In this document: positions 9,592 through 18,063 of the stretch, piece by piece
How the letters are laid out: each line of letters starts with the position of its first letter
Numbering within the stretch: position 1 is the first letter of the stretch
NCBI GenBank assembly: GCA_016795035.1
Contig: JAEUIT010000025.1
Coordinates: 53,485-117,484, forward strand
DNA length: 64,000 nucleotides
Direction: 5' to 3'
From: Phycisphaerae bacterium
GTDB taxonomy: Bacteria; Planctomycetota; Phycisphaerae; Phycisphaerales; SM1A02
The notes under the pieces: model-generated
Seen by the model: only the letters and a program-made list of their open reading frames with translations
The model's database searches: none
Told to the model about the DNA's origin: nothing
Translations under genes and position numbers: made by a program

Positions 9592-10512
9592 TCAGCGTGC
9601 GGCGCGGCCGCGACGGCCTGCCGGCCGATAGCGACGGGCCATCGACGTCTTTCCCGACGAGTCGGCGATCTCGAAGCGGCTGAGCCGCTCGAGCGTGTTC
9701 GTGAGCGCGATGTGCGACGCCCCGGCTGCGAGCCCTTGTCGCACCGACGCAAGGAGGAGATCCGACGTGAGGCCGGAGTAGTGCGTCCACGCGAGGAGCG
9801 GGTTCTCCGAGTAGCACGCGGTCAGCAGTTCGCCGGAGTCGTGGGCGACGAGCGCCTGCAGCGACTCGCGGCCGTCGGTGTTGAGGACGAGCCACTCGCC
9901 CGGGGCGCTTTCGACGGCGTCGAGCCCGCGCGGATCGACGACGACCTCGGTGCCGGGGATGTCGATCTTGGCGAACGTCTTCACGAAGACGCCGACCTTG
10001 CGCTTGCTTGCAACGTGGAGCGCGGCCGCCAGCTCGCCGGTGAGCCCGGGCGTGACCGTCGCCACGACCAGGCGGGTCGCGTTGGCGATCATCGTGCGCG
10101 CTCGCTCGAGCGTCTGGTCGAGCGAATGCAATCGGTACAGCGCTTCGTCGTGCTCGGGGTCGCCGTCGCCCGAGTCGCCGAGCGCGGCGGCCGCGGCGTC
10201 GCAGGCATCGTCGAATGCACGCTTCCGCAGTCGAATCCACTCGTCCACGGGGATGGCCCGCGCGGTGCGGTTGCCGTCGTCGTCGGAGGTGAGCACCGCC
10301 GACTTCGACTCGAGCGCTTCGATCGCCTTATAGATGTTGCCGACCGGCTTTCCCGTGGCTTGTGCGATGCGATAGCCGGTGGAGCCGGGGGCTCCAAGCA
10401 GGAACCGATAGACCTCCGACTCGAGCGGCGTAAGCCCGAGTTCGGCAAGCGGCGTCTGCGCGTCGGCTGGCCTGTGCGTGCGGCGTGGGGGGGCGGAAGG
10501 GCGTCGGGTCAT
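9592..10512 (-). CDS. TrmB-family transcriptional regulator
   Basis: The N-terminal part (about residues 22-85: [47 protein letters not shown], quoted in pieces) is the winged helix typical of TrmB regulators, with the recognition helix in [14 protein letters not shown] middle coiled segment and a C-terminal effector-like domain ([21 protein letters not shown]) follow, as in the phospholipase-D-like sensor part of the family. TrmB proteins are best known as sugar-responsive repressors in archaea, but bacterial members are common. The protein has 306 residues and a basic tail. A perfect 10-bp inverted repeat (10513-10538) directly touches the start codon, which strongly suggests autoregulation. 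The effector is unknown. Confidence 0.85.
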   Translation of the reverse strand: MTRRPSAPPRRTHRPADAQTPLAELGLTPLESEVYRFLLGAPGSTGYRIAQATGKPVGNIYKAIEALESKSAVLTSDDDGNRTARAIPVDEWIRLRKRAFDDACDAAAAALGDSGDGDPEHDEALYRLHSLDQTLERARTMIANATRLVVATVTPGLTGELAAALHVASKRKVGVFVKTFAKIDIPGTEVVVDPRGLDAVESAPGEWLVLNTDGRESLQALVAHDSGELLTACYSENPLLAWTHYSGLTSDLLLASVRQGLAAGASHIALTNTLERLSRFEIADSSGKTSMARRYRPAGRRGRAAR

Positions 10513-10538
10513 GTATTCTTCCCAAACAGGAAGAATAC
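10513..10538. promoter_or_regulatory. Palindromic operator candidate for the TrmB regulator
   Basis: The arms GTATTCTTCC (10513-10522) and GGAAGAATAC (10529-10538) are perfectly complementary and are separated by six bases. The site begins at the base next to the start codon of the TrmB gene, in an AT-rich patch within very GC-rich surroundings. On the minus strand it also contains a TATTCT word that could be a -10 element. A dimeric repressor bound here would block its own gene. The function is inferred from position and symmetry. Confidence 0.7.
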
Positions 10539-10643
10539 TGCGCGATCGTGCGTTTCCAAACGCCTTCGCGCAGATTGGCGCCGACGCAACTCCGCGTTGC
10601 AGTCGGTGGTTGTCCACGTCGACGATCGGTACCCTTCGCGACG

Positions 10644-11564
10644 ATGCCGATCGGAGATCACCTTCTCTTCCTGTCAGACGGAGGCCTGCCGCGCCCCGAC
10701 TGGGACACGGTGGCGCATCGCATCGACGACGTCTCCGACCTTCGCGCGCGGCGCGGCCTGTGGACCGACGCGGCCCGTGCGTGGCTCGAGTATCTCGCCG
10801 ACGCGCTGCCGGAGCCTTCGGAGGCCGTCGAGTCGGAGGAAGTGCTTCTCGTGCTGCCAACCGCGGTTCGGGGTCGCGAGTCGCTGAGGCAGCTCGCCGA
10901 CCGCTGCGTCGTCGAGCTGCGCCGTCGCCTCGGCGCCCTGGCGACGTTTCCGTCGCCGGGAAAGATCGTGGTGGTGTGCCTCGGATCCGAGAACTCGTAC
11001 TACGACTACATCGCGACGTACTACGACGACGGCGCGCACGGCGGCTCGGGCGGCGTGCAGATCCGCTCCGACGCTTATCCGCACATCGCGATGCCGATCC
11101 GCGACGTCGCGACCGCCTCGGCCACGCTCGCGCACGAGATGGTGCACATGGCGCTCGCCGACGCCGATCTTCCCCAGTGGATCGAGGAGGGGCTTGCGCA
11201 GATGTTCGAAGTCGACATGGGCGGCGCCAGGCGATCGCTGATGACCGAGCGCGAGCGCGAGGAGTCGCTCGACGTGTGGCTCCGCACCGGCCTCGAGCCG
11301 CTGTGGGACGGCAGCGGATTCTCAAGCGCCGACGGCGAACTGCAGCGAGCGTCGTACGACACCGCCGAACTCATGACGCGGCTCCTCGCCACCGAGTGTC
11401 GGCCTCGCTGGTTCGGGTTCGATCGCAGGCCGGTCGCGAAGTTCATGGGATTCCTTGCCGACGCGTCGGCTGCAGATGCCGGAGACGCTGCATTGGACGA
11501 GTGGTTTGGCCGATCGAAGGAGGACTTGGCGCGGACCGTCCTCGGTCGGCACTATCCGGAGTAG
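10644..11564 (+). CDS. Zinc metallopeptidase-like protein (HExxH, peptidase MA type)
   Basis: The 306-residue protein has the motif HEMVH (about residues 164-168) followed 15 residues later by EEGLAQMFE, which gives the HExxH-x-E arrangement of gluzincins in the peptidase MA clan. Both histidines and the catalytic glutamate are present. No signal peptide is obvious from the ATG at 10644, so it may act in the cytoplasm, or the start may be further upstream (the frame is open from 10485). The gene is followed after 8 bases by a GNAT gene on the same strand, and the two are probably one transcript. The substrate is unknown. Confidence 0.72.
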   Translation: MPIGDHLLFLSDGGLPRPDWDTVAHRIDDVSDLRARRGLWTDAARAWLEYLADALPEPSEAVESEEVLLVLPTAVRGRESLRQLADRCVVELRRRLGALATFPSPGKIVVVCLGSENSYYDYIATYYDDGAHGGSGGVQIRSDAYPHIAMPIRDVATASATLAHEMVHMALADADLPQWIEEGLAQMFEVDMGGARRSLMTEREREESLDVWLRTGLEPLWDGSGFSSADGELQRASYDTAELMTRLLATECRPRWFGFDRRPVAKFMGFLADASAADAGDAALDEWFGRSKEDLARTVLGRHYPE

Positions 11565-11572
11565 CGCGTTCG

Positions 11573-12271
11573 ATGACTTCGCCTGCCACGCATCTTCCCG
11601 CCGGCTACTCGCTCCGTGTCATGGAGGAGCGCGACCACCCGTCGATCGCGGCGATCTGCAAGGCCGTCTATCCGAACGAGCCGCCGTACTCCCATGCGGA
11701 GTTAGTCGCGCACCATCGCGTCTTCCCCGAAGGGCAATTCGTCGTGCAGCACGACGAGTCGCAGCGCGCGGTCGGCGGCCACTTCACGCTCATCGTACGG
11801 ATGAAGTCGTTCTTCCTCGACGACTCGTGGGAAACGGTGACGGCCGGCGACACGTTCGCCGACCACGACCCCGCGCACGGCGAGACGCTCTACGGCGCCG
11901 ATCTCATCGTCGATCCGAATCACCAGCACCATGGCATCGGCCGCGCGCTTACGCTCGCGGCGCGCGAACTCGCCGTTGCACGTCGCCTCTGGCGGATGGT
12001 CGGCGGGAGCCGCATGCCCGGGTACGGGAAGTACGTGAACGCGCTTCCGCCCGACACCTACATCGCCCGCGTGAAGGAGGGGACGCTCGTCGATCCCGTG
12101 CTCACCGCGCACCTGCACGACGGATGGGACGTGCTGGCTCCGATTCGCGGCTATCTGCCGTTCGACGTCGAGAGTGCGGGATGGTCCGCCGTCATCGACT
12201 GGATCAATCAGAACTGCCCGCCGCCCGCCGGCGAAGAGGTCGACCGGCTGCCGCGACATCGGCCCTTGTGA
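11573..12271 (+). CDS. GNAT-family N-acetyltransferase
   Basis: The 232-residue product contains the acetyl-CoA binding region LIVDPNHQHHGIGRALTLAARELA, with the loop QHHGIGRAL matching the family consensus Q/R-x-x-G-x-G/A. The N-terminal part (MEERDHPSIAAICKAVYPNEPPYS) is a typical first helix pair. The C-terminal 70 residues form an extension with GYLPFDVESAGWSAVIDW, also seen in GNATs of about 220-230 residues. The start at 11573 leaves eight bases after the peptidase gene, which suggests translational coupling. A motif copy (11970-11980) codes ELAVAR within the helix after the CoA loop. The acceptor cannot be predicted. Confidence 0.82.
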   Translation: MTSPATHLPAGYSLRVMEERDHPSIAAICKAVYPNEPPYSHAELVAHHRVFPEGQFVVQHDESQRAVGGHFTLIVRMKSFFLDDSWETVTAGDTFADHDPAHGETLYGADLIVDPNHQHHGIGRALTLAARELAVARRLWRMVGGSRMPGYGKYVNALPPDTYIARVKEGTLVDPVLTAHLHDGWDVLAPIRGYLPFDVESAGWSAVIDWINQNCPPPAGEEVDRLPRHRPL

Positions 12272-12297
12272 CGAAGCCCGTCATCACGCGGATCGTG

Positions 12298-12531
12298 TCA
12301 GTGCTTTCCGCGCACGTACACGCGCGGAGGCTTGTCGCCGACCGGCTTCACCGATCCGACTTTCACCATGTGCGAGAGCGATCGGTGGACGACCGTTGGC
12401 TTAAGCCCGAGACGCTTCGCGATCTCAGCCCCAGTGAGCCCGCCCTTCTTCTGCGCTTCAAGAAGGGCAAGGATGCGATGCGTACGGGTGACCGAGTCGA
12501 GGTGATGTGTTGGCACGACTGGAACTCCCAC
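12298..12531 (-). CDS. Small winged-helix DNA-binding protein
   Basis: This 77-residue protein is almost entirely one winged helix-turn-helix: THRILALLEAQKKGGLTGAE, then IAKRLGLKPTVVHRSLSHMVKVG, then a wing with RVYVRGKH. It resembles the DNA-binding half of IclR/MarR-like regulators, without an effector domain. The only suitable start is GTG at 12531. It converges with the GNAT gene and could be an independent small regulator or the remnant of a larger one; the clean frame and the good helix-turn-helix favour a real gene. Confidence 0.6.
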   Translation of the reverse strand: MGVPVVPTHHLDSVTRTHRILALLEAQKKGGLTGAEIAKRLGLKPTVVHRSLSHMVKVGSVKPVGDKPPRVYVRGKH

Positions 12532-12710
12532 GTGTGAAGCGGGCGAGACCGCGATCGCAACGGGTCATCCTCCGAGGCGACGAGCGCGGGTCGCGGGGCA
12601 AGATCCCGCACCGCAGCCGCATCGTACCAGTTGTTAGTTCGTCGTCCGCGACGCGCGCGCGTCTCCTCGCGCTCGCGTTTCCATTTGGAGGAGACGTCGA
12701 GCGATCACCC

Positions 12711-12745
12711 CAAAACGACCGCCGCCCGCACGAATGCGGGCGGCG
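12711..12745 (-). terminator. Intrinsic terminator downstream of the PEP-CTERM-like gene
   Basis: An 11-bp perfect stem (12720-12730 with 12735-12745, loop CGAA) is followed on the minus strand by a short T-rich stretch (CGTTTTGG). It lies 35 bases after the stop codon of the gene ending at 12780. Confidence 0.75.
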
Positions 12746-12779
12746 AGTCGATTGCGTTTCGTCAGGAACGTGCGCGTGC

Positions 12780-13478
12780 TCAACGCGCGCGTCGACGCGA
12801 GCGGAACGCGCCGGCCACGCCGAGCAGCGCGATCGCGCCCGGTGCCGGAATGAGCGTGCCGTTCACGAACACGTTGTCGATGCGGCTCGAGCCCGACACG
12901 CCGCCCGGCGCGGTGAGCGCGCGGAAGCGGACGATCACGTCGGCGAGATCGCCGAAGTCGGAGCTCAACGCGAGCGAGGTGGTGTAGAGCGGGTTGTACG
13001 AGCCAGACGTCCACGTGCCAGGCGCGCCGCCGCCGCCGGACTGGAGCACGTCATAGTTGAGAAGCGTCGTGAAGTTCGCGCCGCCGTCGGTGCTCACGAT
13101 CACTTCCCAGCTCAGCGGGCCGGTCGAGCTGCGCGCCTGGTCCCACGACAGTGTTAGGTCGGTGAAGCCGGTGGTCGCGAAGCGCGCCTCGTAGTAGTCG
13201 CCGATCGCCCAGTTGTTGCTCGAGAAGGAGAACGGGCTGCCGTTGCCGGCGGGCGACGTCCACGCGGTGGCGGTGCTCGCGTGCGAGCCGCTCAGCGCCG
13301 AGCCGAGCGCGTTGGCGCCCTGGTCGGCGGCACCGACCGAGTACGAGGTGCCGGTGGGCGGCGGGTTCGTTGGGAATGCGGCGGGGATCGTCCAGCCGAC
13401 GACGACATCAGCGGCGGCGACCGAGGCGAACGATGCGACGACAAGCGCCGCAACAGCGAGGCGTGGGGACACAGTCAT
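12780..13478 (-). CDS. Exported PEP-CTERM-like protein
   Basis: The 232-residue precursor has a signal peptide (LAVAALVVASFASVAAAD) and a C-terminus of the form IPAPGAIALLGVAGAFRSRRRAR. That is a short Pro-rich signal (PAPG replacing PEP), a hydrophobic helix and an arginine cluster, the three-part sorting signal recognised by exosortase systems. The mature part is rich in Ser, Thr and Gly and has the words WDQARSSTGPLSWEVIVSTDGGANFTTL, which suggest a jelly-roll-like beta sandwich. The start at 13478 was chosen for the signal peptide. It is the only PEP-CTERM-like protein in the window, in contrast to nine dockerin-tagged ones. Function unknown; probably surface or extracellular matrix. Confidence 0.82.
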   Translation of the reverse strand: MTVSPRLAVAALVVASFASVAAADVVVGWTIPAAFPTNPPPTGTSYSVGAADQGANALGSALSGSHASTATAWTSPAGNGSPFSFSSNNWAIGDYYEARFATTGFTDLTLSWDQARSSTGPLSWEVIVSTDGGANFTTLLNYDVLQSGGGGAPGTWTSGSYNPLYTTSLALSSDFGDLADVIVRFRALTAPGGVSGSSRIDNVFVNGTLIPAPGAIALLGVAGAFRSRRRAR

Positions 13479-13595
13479 GGGAAGGGAACTCTCGGAAAGG
13501 GATTCGAACGAGTTACCGAGGGAAGGCAACTCTCGCCCCAACGTAGCGAGTCTCTCGACGTAAACCAAGCCTTGGCGCGCGAATTTGCCGTTGCA

Positions 13596-16500
13596 TCAGC
13601 GAGCCGAATCGACCCCGGCATCGGAGGACTCGACGCGGTACCGGTAGTACACCTCGAGACTCAGCGTGCAGATCGCGGTTTGGTACACGCGGCCGCAGGT
13701 GCGCGACCATTCGTCCTGCGGATCCCAGCTTCCCGCGTCGGGGCCGTCGGTGCGTTGCACGCGCACGAGGAGCGGTGCGAGCGCGGAGTTCCACGCCTCC
13801 CACGCCTCGCCCTGATGCTGGAAAAGGGCGAGCGTCGTGTAGTACCACGAGTGCGTCGGCGCCTCGCGGGACCATGTCGGGACCGAGGCGGCGAGGAACT
13901 GCGCGGAGCGCGCGGCTCGCGCATCCGTCCGTGGCGCGCCGAGCAGTTGCTGGACGAAGAGCGCCTCCGCGGTCATCGCGACCGTCGGCGCCGCGCCCGC
14001 GCGGTACGCGTACCGGCCGGTCCCGCGCGGATCGGACACGGTGTCGAGCCAGCGCCTCGCGCCTCGCGCGACGCTCTCGGGCGGATCGAATCCCGCGCGC
14101 CGCGCGCTTTCGGCGGTCATGACGAGCCAGCCGATCACGGCGACGTCGCGACTCTGGCGATCGGGCGCCGCGCTCGCGCGCGCATGGCGTTCGAAGACGA
14201 AGTTCGTCGCGCGCCGGGCGGGCTCCGCAAGCTCGGGGTCGCGCGTCATCGCGAACGCTTCGCACAGGGCGACGGCCGCGATCGTCTGTCCGAACATGGT
14301 CTCCGTGCCCTTGCGAAGGTCGCCGTCTCCACGTTGCTGCTGACGAAGCCATGCGAGCGCCTTCGCGACGTTCTCGCGATAGGGGCCCTCGCTCAGGTGC
14401 GTGTGTCCGGCGCCAAGGAAGGATAGGAGCGCGAGGCCGGTCATCGCGGTGTCGCACGACGCCTCGGCCTCGTGCGCCCTCGAGTCCCAATGGCCATCGG
14501 ACGACTGCACGCGGGCGAACCACTCCAAGGCGCGGCCGACCGCGCGCTCCGTCTCCGCGTTGCCGCCGAACGACTTGACGAGCTCGCCGCGCGACTCGGG
14601 CGCGCGCTGCTCGAACGACTCGCGCGGGGTGGGGATCGGAGGCATCGCCGCCGACGCCGCGCTCGGCAACGCGGTGGGCATCGGGGCGGCGACGGTCGGC
14701 GCCGACGGGAGCGGAAGCGCGGGAAGCGCCGCCGCGCCATCGATCGGCGGCGCGGCGGGCCGCTCGAGCGCGGACGCGGGAAGGACCGGGGCCGAGGCGG
14801 GCGCGGGGAGCGTCGGGGCGGCGGGGGCCGCAACGACCGGCCGCGACGGCATCGGCGGCGCGAGCCGGGAGAGGTCCGTGGCGGGGTCGAGCGCGGGGCG
14901 TTCGGTGGCGTGGGCGCGCGATGGCTCGGGCGCCGCAGGCAGCGCCGGCGATTCTGACGGCATGATGTGCGTCGCTTGCGTCGCCTGCGGGGCCGGCGGC
15001 GCGTCGGACGGCGCGGGCGCCAGCGCCGTGTCGGGCCGTTCGACCGTCGCCACCGTCGACGACGTCTCGGCCTCGCGCGGCGGCAACGTGGATATCGGTG
15101 CGGCCGGGGCGACGGCGACGGGCACCGTTGCGGCGGATGTCGTCGGCGGCGTCGCGCTCGGCGTCATGGGATCGGTCGGTGCGTCGGCACTCGCCTCGGG
15201 GCTCGCGGTCGGCCGCGGCGCGACGGGCGTTCGCGGCGAGGCCGGCTCGAGCGACGGACGTTGGAGCGCGACGTCGGCCGCGGGCGCCGCGAGCGCGAGC
15301 GTCGGTCGTTCCGTGTCGGGCGCCGGGTCCGGGCGCGCGTCGTCGGTGCGGGGCGGAAGCGGCGTCGGCACCGCGGCCGGTTGCACGAGCTCGATCGAGG
15401 GCGGCGCGGCTGCAACGACGAGCGGGCTCGGCGCGGTGGGCGCGGCGTCGGCCATCGTCTGCGCGTCGACTGTCGGCGCCAGGATCTGCGCCGCGGTGGA
15501 CCCGTGATCGGCGCCGCTCGCGAGAATCACGCGCGTTCCCCCGGAGCGCATGAGTTCGCCGACCTTCGTGCCCACTGTCCAACACGCGAGGGCGAAGGCG
15601 AGGAGAAGATGCACGAGCGCCGACGCGATGAGGCACTTCCCGAGGAGACTCAGGGCGCGCATGCGATCGCGGAGCGTGGTCCGCGCGAAGAGCCACCAGA
15701 GGAGCGCCGCGAGGAGCGCGAGCGCGAGCAGGAGAATCGTCCACGGAAGGAGCGCGAGAAAGGCGGCGGCGAACGCGTCGCCGAAGGAGCCCGAGTCGCG
15801 GTACACCTCGCGCGAGATCGAGCGCCAAAGGTCGTAGCGCCGCTCGCGATCGGCTCCGTCGCCGCGATCGCTCGAGAAGTAGAGGCGGAACCCGTCGGAG
15901 CTGAGTGCGGGATCGAGCTCGTTCGACGGGCCGTTCAGCGTGTCGTCGAGGCGCTCGGGCACACCGGGCACGCCGTCGACGAGACGCGAGCGCCAGAGAT
16001 CGAAGCCGCCGCGGCCGCCCGGTCTATCGGACGCGAAGTAGAGGAAGTCGCCGATCGGGCTGAGCGCCGGAGCGCCCTCGTCGTGCGGCGTGGAAAGCGC
16101 ATCGAGGCGTCGGGCCGGGGCCGAGTCGCCGGCGATGCCTGCAACGTAGAGATCGTGGTCACGGCGCGTGCGGCGTTCGCGCATCGTCGCGGACCACTCC
16201 CGATCGGGCGACACGTCGGCTTCGCCCGGCGCCGGTCGGTCGCTTGCGAAGTAGAGCGTCTTGCCGTCGGGCGTGAGCGCGGGGCCGTACTCGTCGAACG
16301 CGGAGTTGATGGCGGCGCCTGCGTTGACCGGCGAACCCCAGGCGTCGATCGCGTCGCCCTCGCCGAGGTACGGCGCGCACCAGAGGTCGTAGCCGCCAAT
16401 GCCTCCCTCGCGGTTCGACACGAACCAGATCGTGCGGCCGTCGGCCGCGAACTCCGGGCCAAGTTCGTCGGCGTCGGTGTTGACGCTCGCGAGCGCCACC

Positions 16501-16844
16501 GGTTCGCTCCAGCCGCTCGGGCGCCAGCGTCGCACGACGAGATCGGCGTTGGCGTCGGGTCTCCGTTGCACGAAGACCAGCACCGTGCCGTCGGGGCTCG
16601 CGCGAGGCTCGTAGGCGTCGGCGTCGGGCGCTCCTGTCGTGTCGAGCCGAGTCGGCGCGGCCCAGATCACCGAGCGTGCCGTCGCGTCGGCGACCGGGAC
16701 CTGCAACGCGGAGCCGTCGGTCCAGCGCGCGTCGCGGGCGGACTGTCGCCATGCGACGATCGCGGCGACCGCAGGGACGAGCAGCGTCAGGACGGCGACG
16801 GCGGCGAGGATCTTTCGGGCGCTCACGGCGACTCCCTTCAACAT
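13596..16844 (-). CDS. Giant fusion: PD40 beta-propeller, two membrane helices, Pro/Ala linker, prenyltransferase-like toroid
   Basis: The 1082-residue protein has four parts. Residues about 10-30 are a signal anchor. Residues about 75-345 hold WD40-like (PD40) repeats with words such as ASPDGTVLVFVQRR, FAADGRTIWFVSNREGG, LTPDGKTLYFASDRP and LSSDGFRLYFSSDRGDG, as in OmpA/TolB-type propellers. Two hydrophobic helices follow at about 370-440 (WTILLLALALLAALLWWLF and CLIASALVHLLLAFALACW). Then about 300 residues of Pro/Ala/Thr linker lead to a C-terminal alpha/alpha toroid (about 760-1070) with repeats such as RALEWFARVQSSDGHWDS, KALAWLRQQQRGDGDL and YYTTLALFQHQGEAWEAWN, as in squalene-cyclase/prenyltransferase repeat proteins. 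The toroid lacks a DCTAE- or DxDD-like catalytic signature, so an enzyme is unlikely. It is the last gene of the TPR-ExbB-ExbD operon (9 bases after ExbD), so it may be driven by that proton-powered motor. Confidence 0.85.
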   Translation of the reverse strand: MLKGVAVSARKILAAVAVLTLLVPAVAAIVAWRQSARDARWTDGSALQVPVADATARSVIWAAPTRLDTTGAPDADAYEPRASPDGTVLVFVQRRPDANADLVVRRWRPSGWSEPVALASVNTDADELGPEFAADGRTIWFVSNREGGIGGYDLWCAPYLGEGDAIDAWGSPVNAGAAINSAFDEYGPALTPDGKTLYFASDRPAPGEADVSPDREWSATMRERRTRRDHDLYVAGIAGDSAPARRLDALSTPHDEGAPALSPIGDFLYFASDRPGGRGGFDLWRSRLVDGVPGVPERLDDTLNGPSNELDPALSSDGFRLYFSSDRGDGADRERRYDLWRSISREVYRDSGSFGDAFAAAFLALLPWTILLLALALLAALLWWLFARTTLRDRMRALSLLGKCLIASALVHLLLAFALACWTVGTKVGELMRSGGTRVILASGADHGSTAAQILAPTVDAQTMADAAPTAPSPLVVAAAPPSIELVQPAAVPTPLPPRTDDARPDPAPDTERPTLALAAPAADVALQRPSLEPASPRTPVAPRPTASPEASADAPTDPMTPSATPPTTSAATVPVAVAPAAPISTLPPREAETSSTVATVERPDTALAPAPSDAPPAPQATQATHIMPSESPALPAAPEPSRAHATERPALDPATDLSRLAPPMPSRPVVAAPAAPTLPAPASAPVLPASALERPAAPPIDGAAALPALPLPSAPTVAAPMPTALPSAASAAMPPIPTPRESFEQRAPESRGELVKSFGGNAETERAVGRALEWFARVQSSDGHWDSRAHEAEASCDTAMTGLALLSFLGAGHTHLSEGPYRENVAKALAWLRQQQRGDGDLRKGTETMFGQTIAAVALCEAFAMTRDPELAEPARRATNFVFERHARASAAPDRQSRDVAVIGWLVMTAESARRAGFDPPESVARGARRWLDTVSDPRGTGRYAYRAGAAPTVAMTAEALFVQQLLGAPRTDARAARSAQFLAASVPTWSREAPTHSWYYTTLALFQHQGEAWEAWNSALAPLLVRVQRTDGPDAGSWDPQDEWSRTCGRVYQTAICTLSLEVYYRYRVESSDAGVDSAR

Positions 16845-16853
16845 GGCGCGCGG

Positions 16854-17279
16854 TCAACGCGTCGGTGTCGTCTCGAGGTACGGCTCGTTCGCGCCGCTTC
16901 GCTTGCAGATGTCGAGGACACGGGCGATCGCGGCGTAGGCCGCCGCACGGTCGCCGCGCACGACGACCTTGCGGTCGGCGCGCTGCGCGATCGCGTCGCG
17001 CACGGCACGCTCGAGCGCCACGTCGTCGAGCGAGGCGCCGGCGACCACCGCGGTGCCGTCGCTGCGCACGTTGATCACGAACTCCTGCAGGAGCCCCGAG
17101 ATCGGACCGGCGGCCTTCGTCTCCGGCAGGGCGATCTGCATCTCGCGCTCGTCACGCTGGAACGTCGTGGCGGCGAGGAAGAAGATGAGGAGAAGGAAGA
17201 CCATGTCGATGATCGGCGTGAGGTCGATCGAGGCTGATGCCCCGGTCGCGGCCGATTCCTGCATGCGTCGGAGGATCAT
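16854..17279 (-). CDS. exbD: ExbD/TolR-family proton-channel protein
   Basis: This 141-residue protein has one N-terminal membrane helix with the family signature SIDLTPIIDMVFLLLIFFLA (about residues 17-36), which includes the conserved Asp of the proton pathway (ID-M). A periplasmic domain follows (VVVRGDRAAAYAAIARVLDICK), as in TolR and ExbD. It works with ExbB (17304) to turn proton flow into movement of a partner in the envelope. TonB or TolA is absent from the operon; the fused propeller/toroid protein downstream is the likely partner. Spacing is 24 bases from ExbB and 9 bases to the next gene. A second Met at residue 6 could be an alternative start. Confidence 0.9.
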   Translation of the reverse strand: MILRRMQESAATGASASIDLTPIIDMVFLLLIFFLAATTFQRDEREMQIALPETKAAGPISGLLQEFVINVRSDGTAVVAGASLDDVALERAVRDAIAQRADRKVVVRGDRAAAYAAIARVLDICKRSGANEPYLETTPTR

Positions 17280-17303
17280 CGGAAGCTCCTTGCGGTCGGT
17301 GCG

Positions 17304-18041
17304 TCAGCCGGCGTGTGCGGGCTCGGGGATCGCGTGGTCGTGCAACGCGGTGGCGCGTCGCGGCGTGGAGCGGATCGTGCGGGCGGCCCGCTCCTTCGCG
17401 AGTTCGGCGCACGCGGCGTCGATCGCGAGCGAGAGCGCGTCGGCCTTCGCCGAGATCCAGTGGTAGGCGAGAAGGGCCGGAATCGCGACGACGAGGCCTG
17501 CGGCCGTCGTGACCATCGCCTCATAGATGCCCGCGGCTAACAACTCCGTGCGGCCGAGCGCTTCGGCCGACGCGGCGACGGTGCGGAACGCGCCGATCAT
17601 GCCGAAGATCGTGCCGAGGAGCCCGAGGAGCGGCGAGACCGCCACGACGACCGAGAGTCCGCGCAGGTTCTTGCGCAGGCCGACCGCCTCGCGCACCCCC
17701 GCCTCGGCGATGGCGTCGGCGACCTCCTCCTGGGGCCGATCCCAGCGTTCGAGCGCCGCCGCGGCCACGCGTGCGATCGGCAGCGAGCTGGCGCGACATC
17801 GTTCGAGCGCGGCGTCCGGCCCGGACTCGAGCGAGGCGCGAAGGCCTGCGACGAAGTCCGGCGGAACCACGCGGGCGCGCCGCAGCGACACCAGGCGTTC
17901 GATCACGATGGCGAGTCCGACGAGCGAGACGATGGCGATCGGGATCATCACGGGACCGCCCTTGAGCGTGAGGTCCCAGATGGTCCCCATCGTCGAGAGG
18001 CTGTTCGGCGGCGTGGCGGCGAGGACAAGCGGCGAGAGCAT
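17304..18041 (-). CDS. exbB: MotA/TolQ/ExbB-family proton-channel protein
   Basis: The 245-residue protein has three predicted membrane segments: an N-terminal one (VMIPIAIVSLVGLAIVIERL), then after a cytoplasmic domain two closely spaced helices around VAVSPLLGLLGTIFGMIGAF and TTAAGLVVAIPALLAYHW. The LGLLGTIFGMI and TTAAGLVVAIPA words are the TolQ/ExbB signatures. It forms the stator of a proton-driven motor with ExbD. The gene lies 22 bases after the TPR gene and 24 bases before exbD. A rare TTA leucine codon occurs at 17538-17540 in the segment LLAAG. Confidence 0.92.
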   Translation of the reverse strand: MLSPLVLAATPPNSLSTMGTIWDLTLKGGPVMIPIAIVSLVGLAIVIERLVSLRRARVVPPDFVAGLRASLESGPDAALERCRASSLPIARVAAAALERWDRPQEEVADAIAEAGVREAVGLRKNLRGLSVVVAVSPLLGLLGTIFGMIGAFRTVAASAEALGRTELLAAGIYEAMVTTAAGLVVAIPALLAYHWISAKADALSLAIDAACAELAKERAARTIRSTPRRATALHDHAIPEPAHAG

Positions 18042-18063
18042 GAGAATCTCCTTCGGGCGTGGA

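Noticed and set aside
13596..16844. Squalene-hopene cyclase or prenyltransferase enzyme
   Set aside because: The repeats are present but neither the DxDD nor the DCTAE catalytic motif is seen, and the domain is tethered to a propeller.
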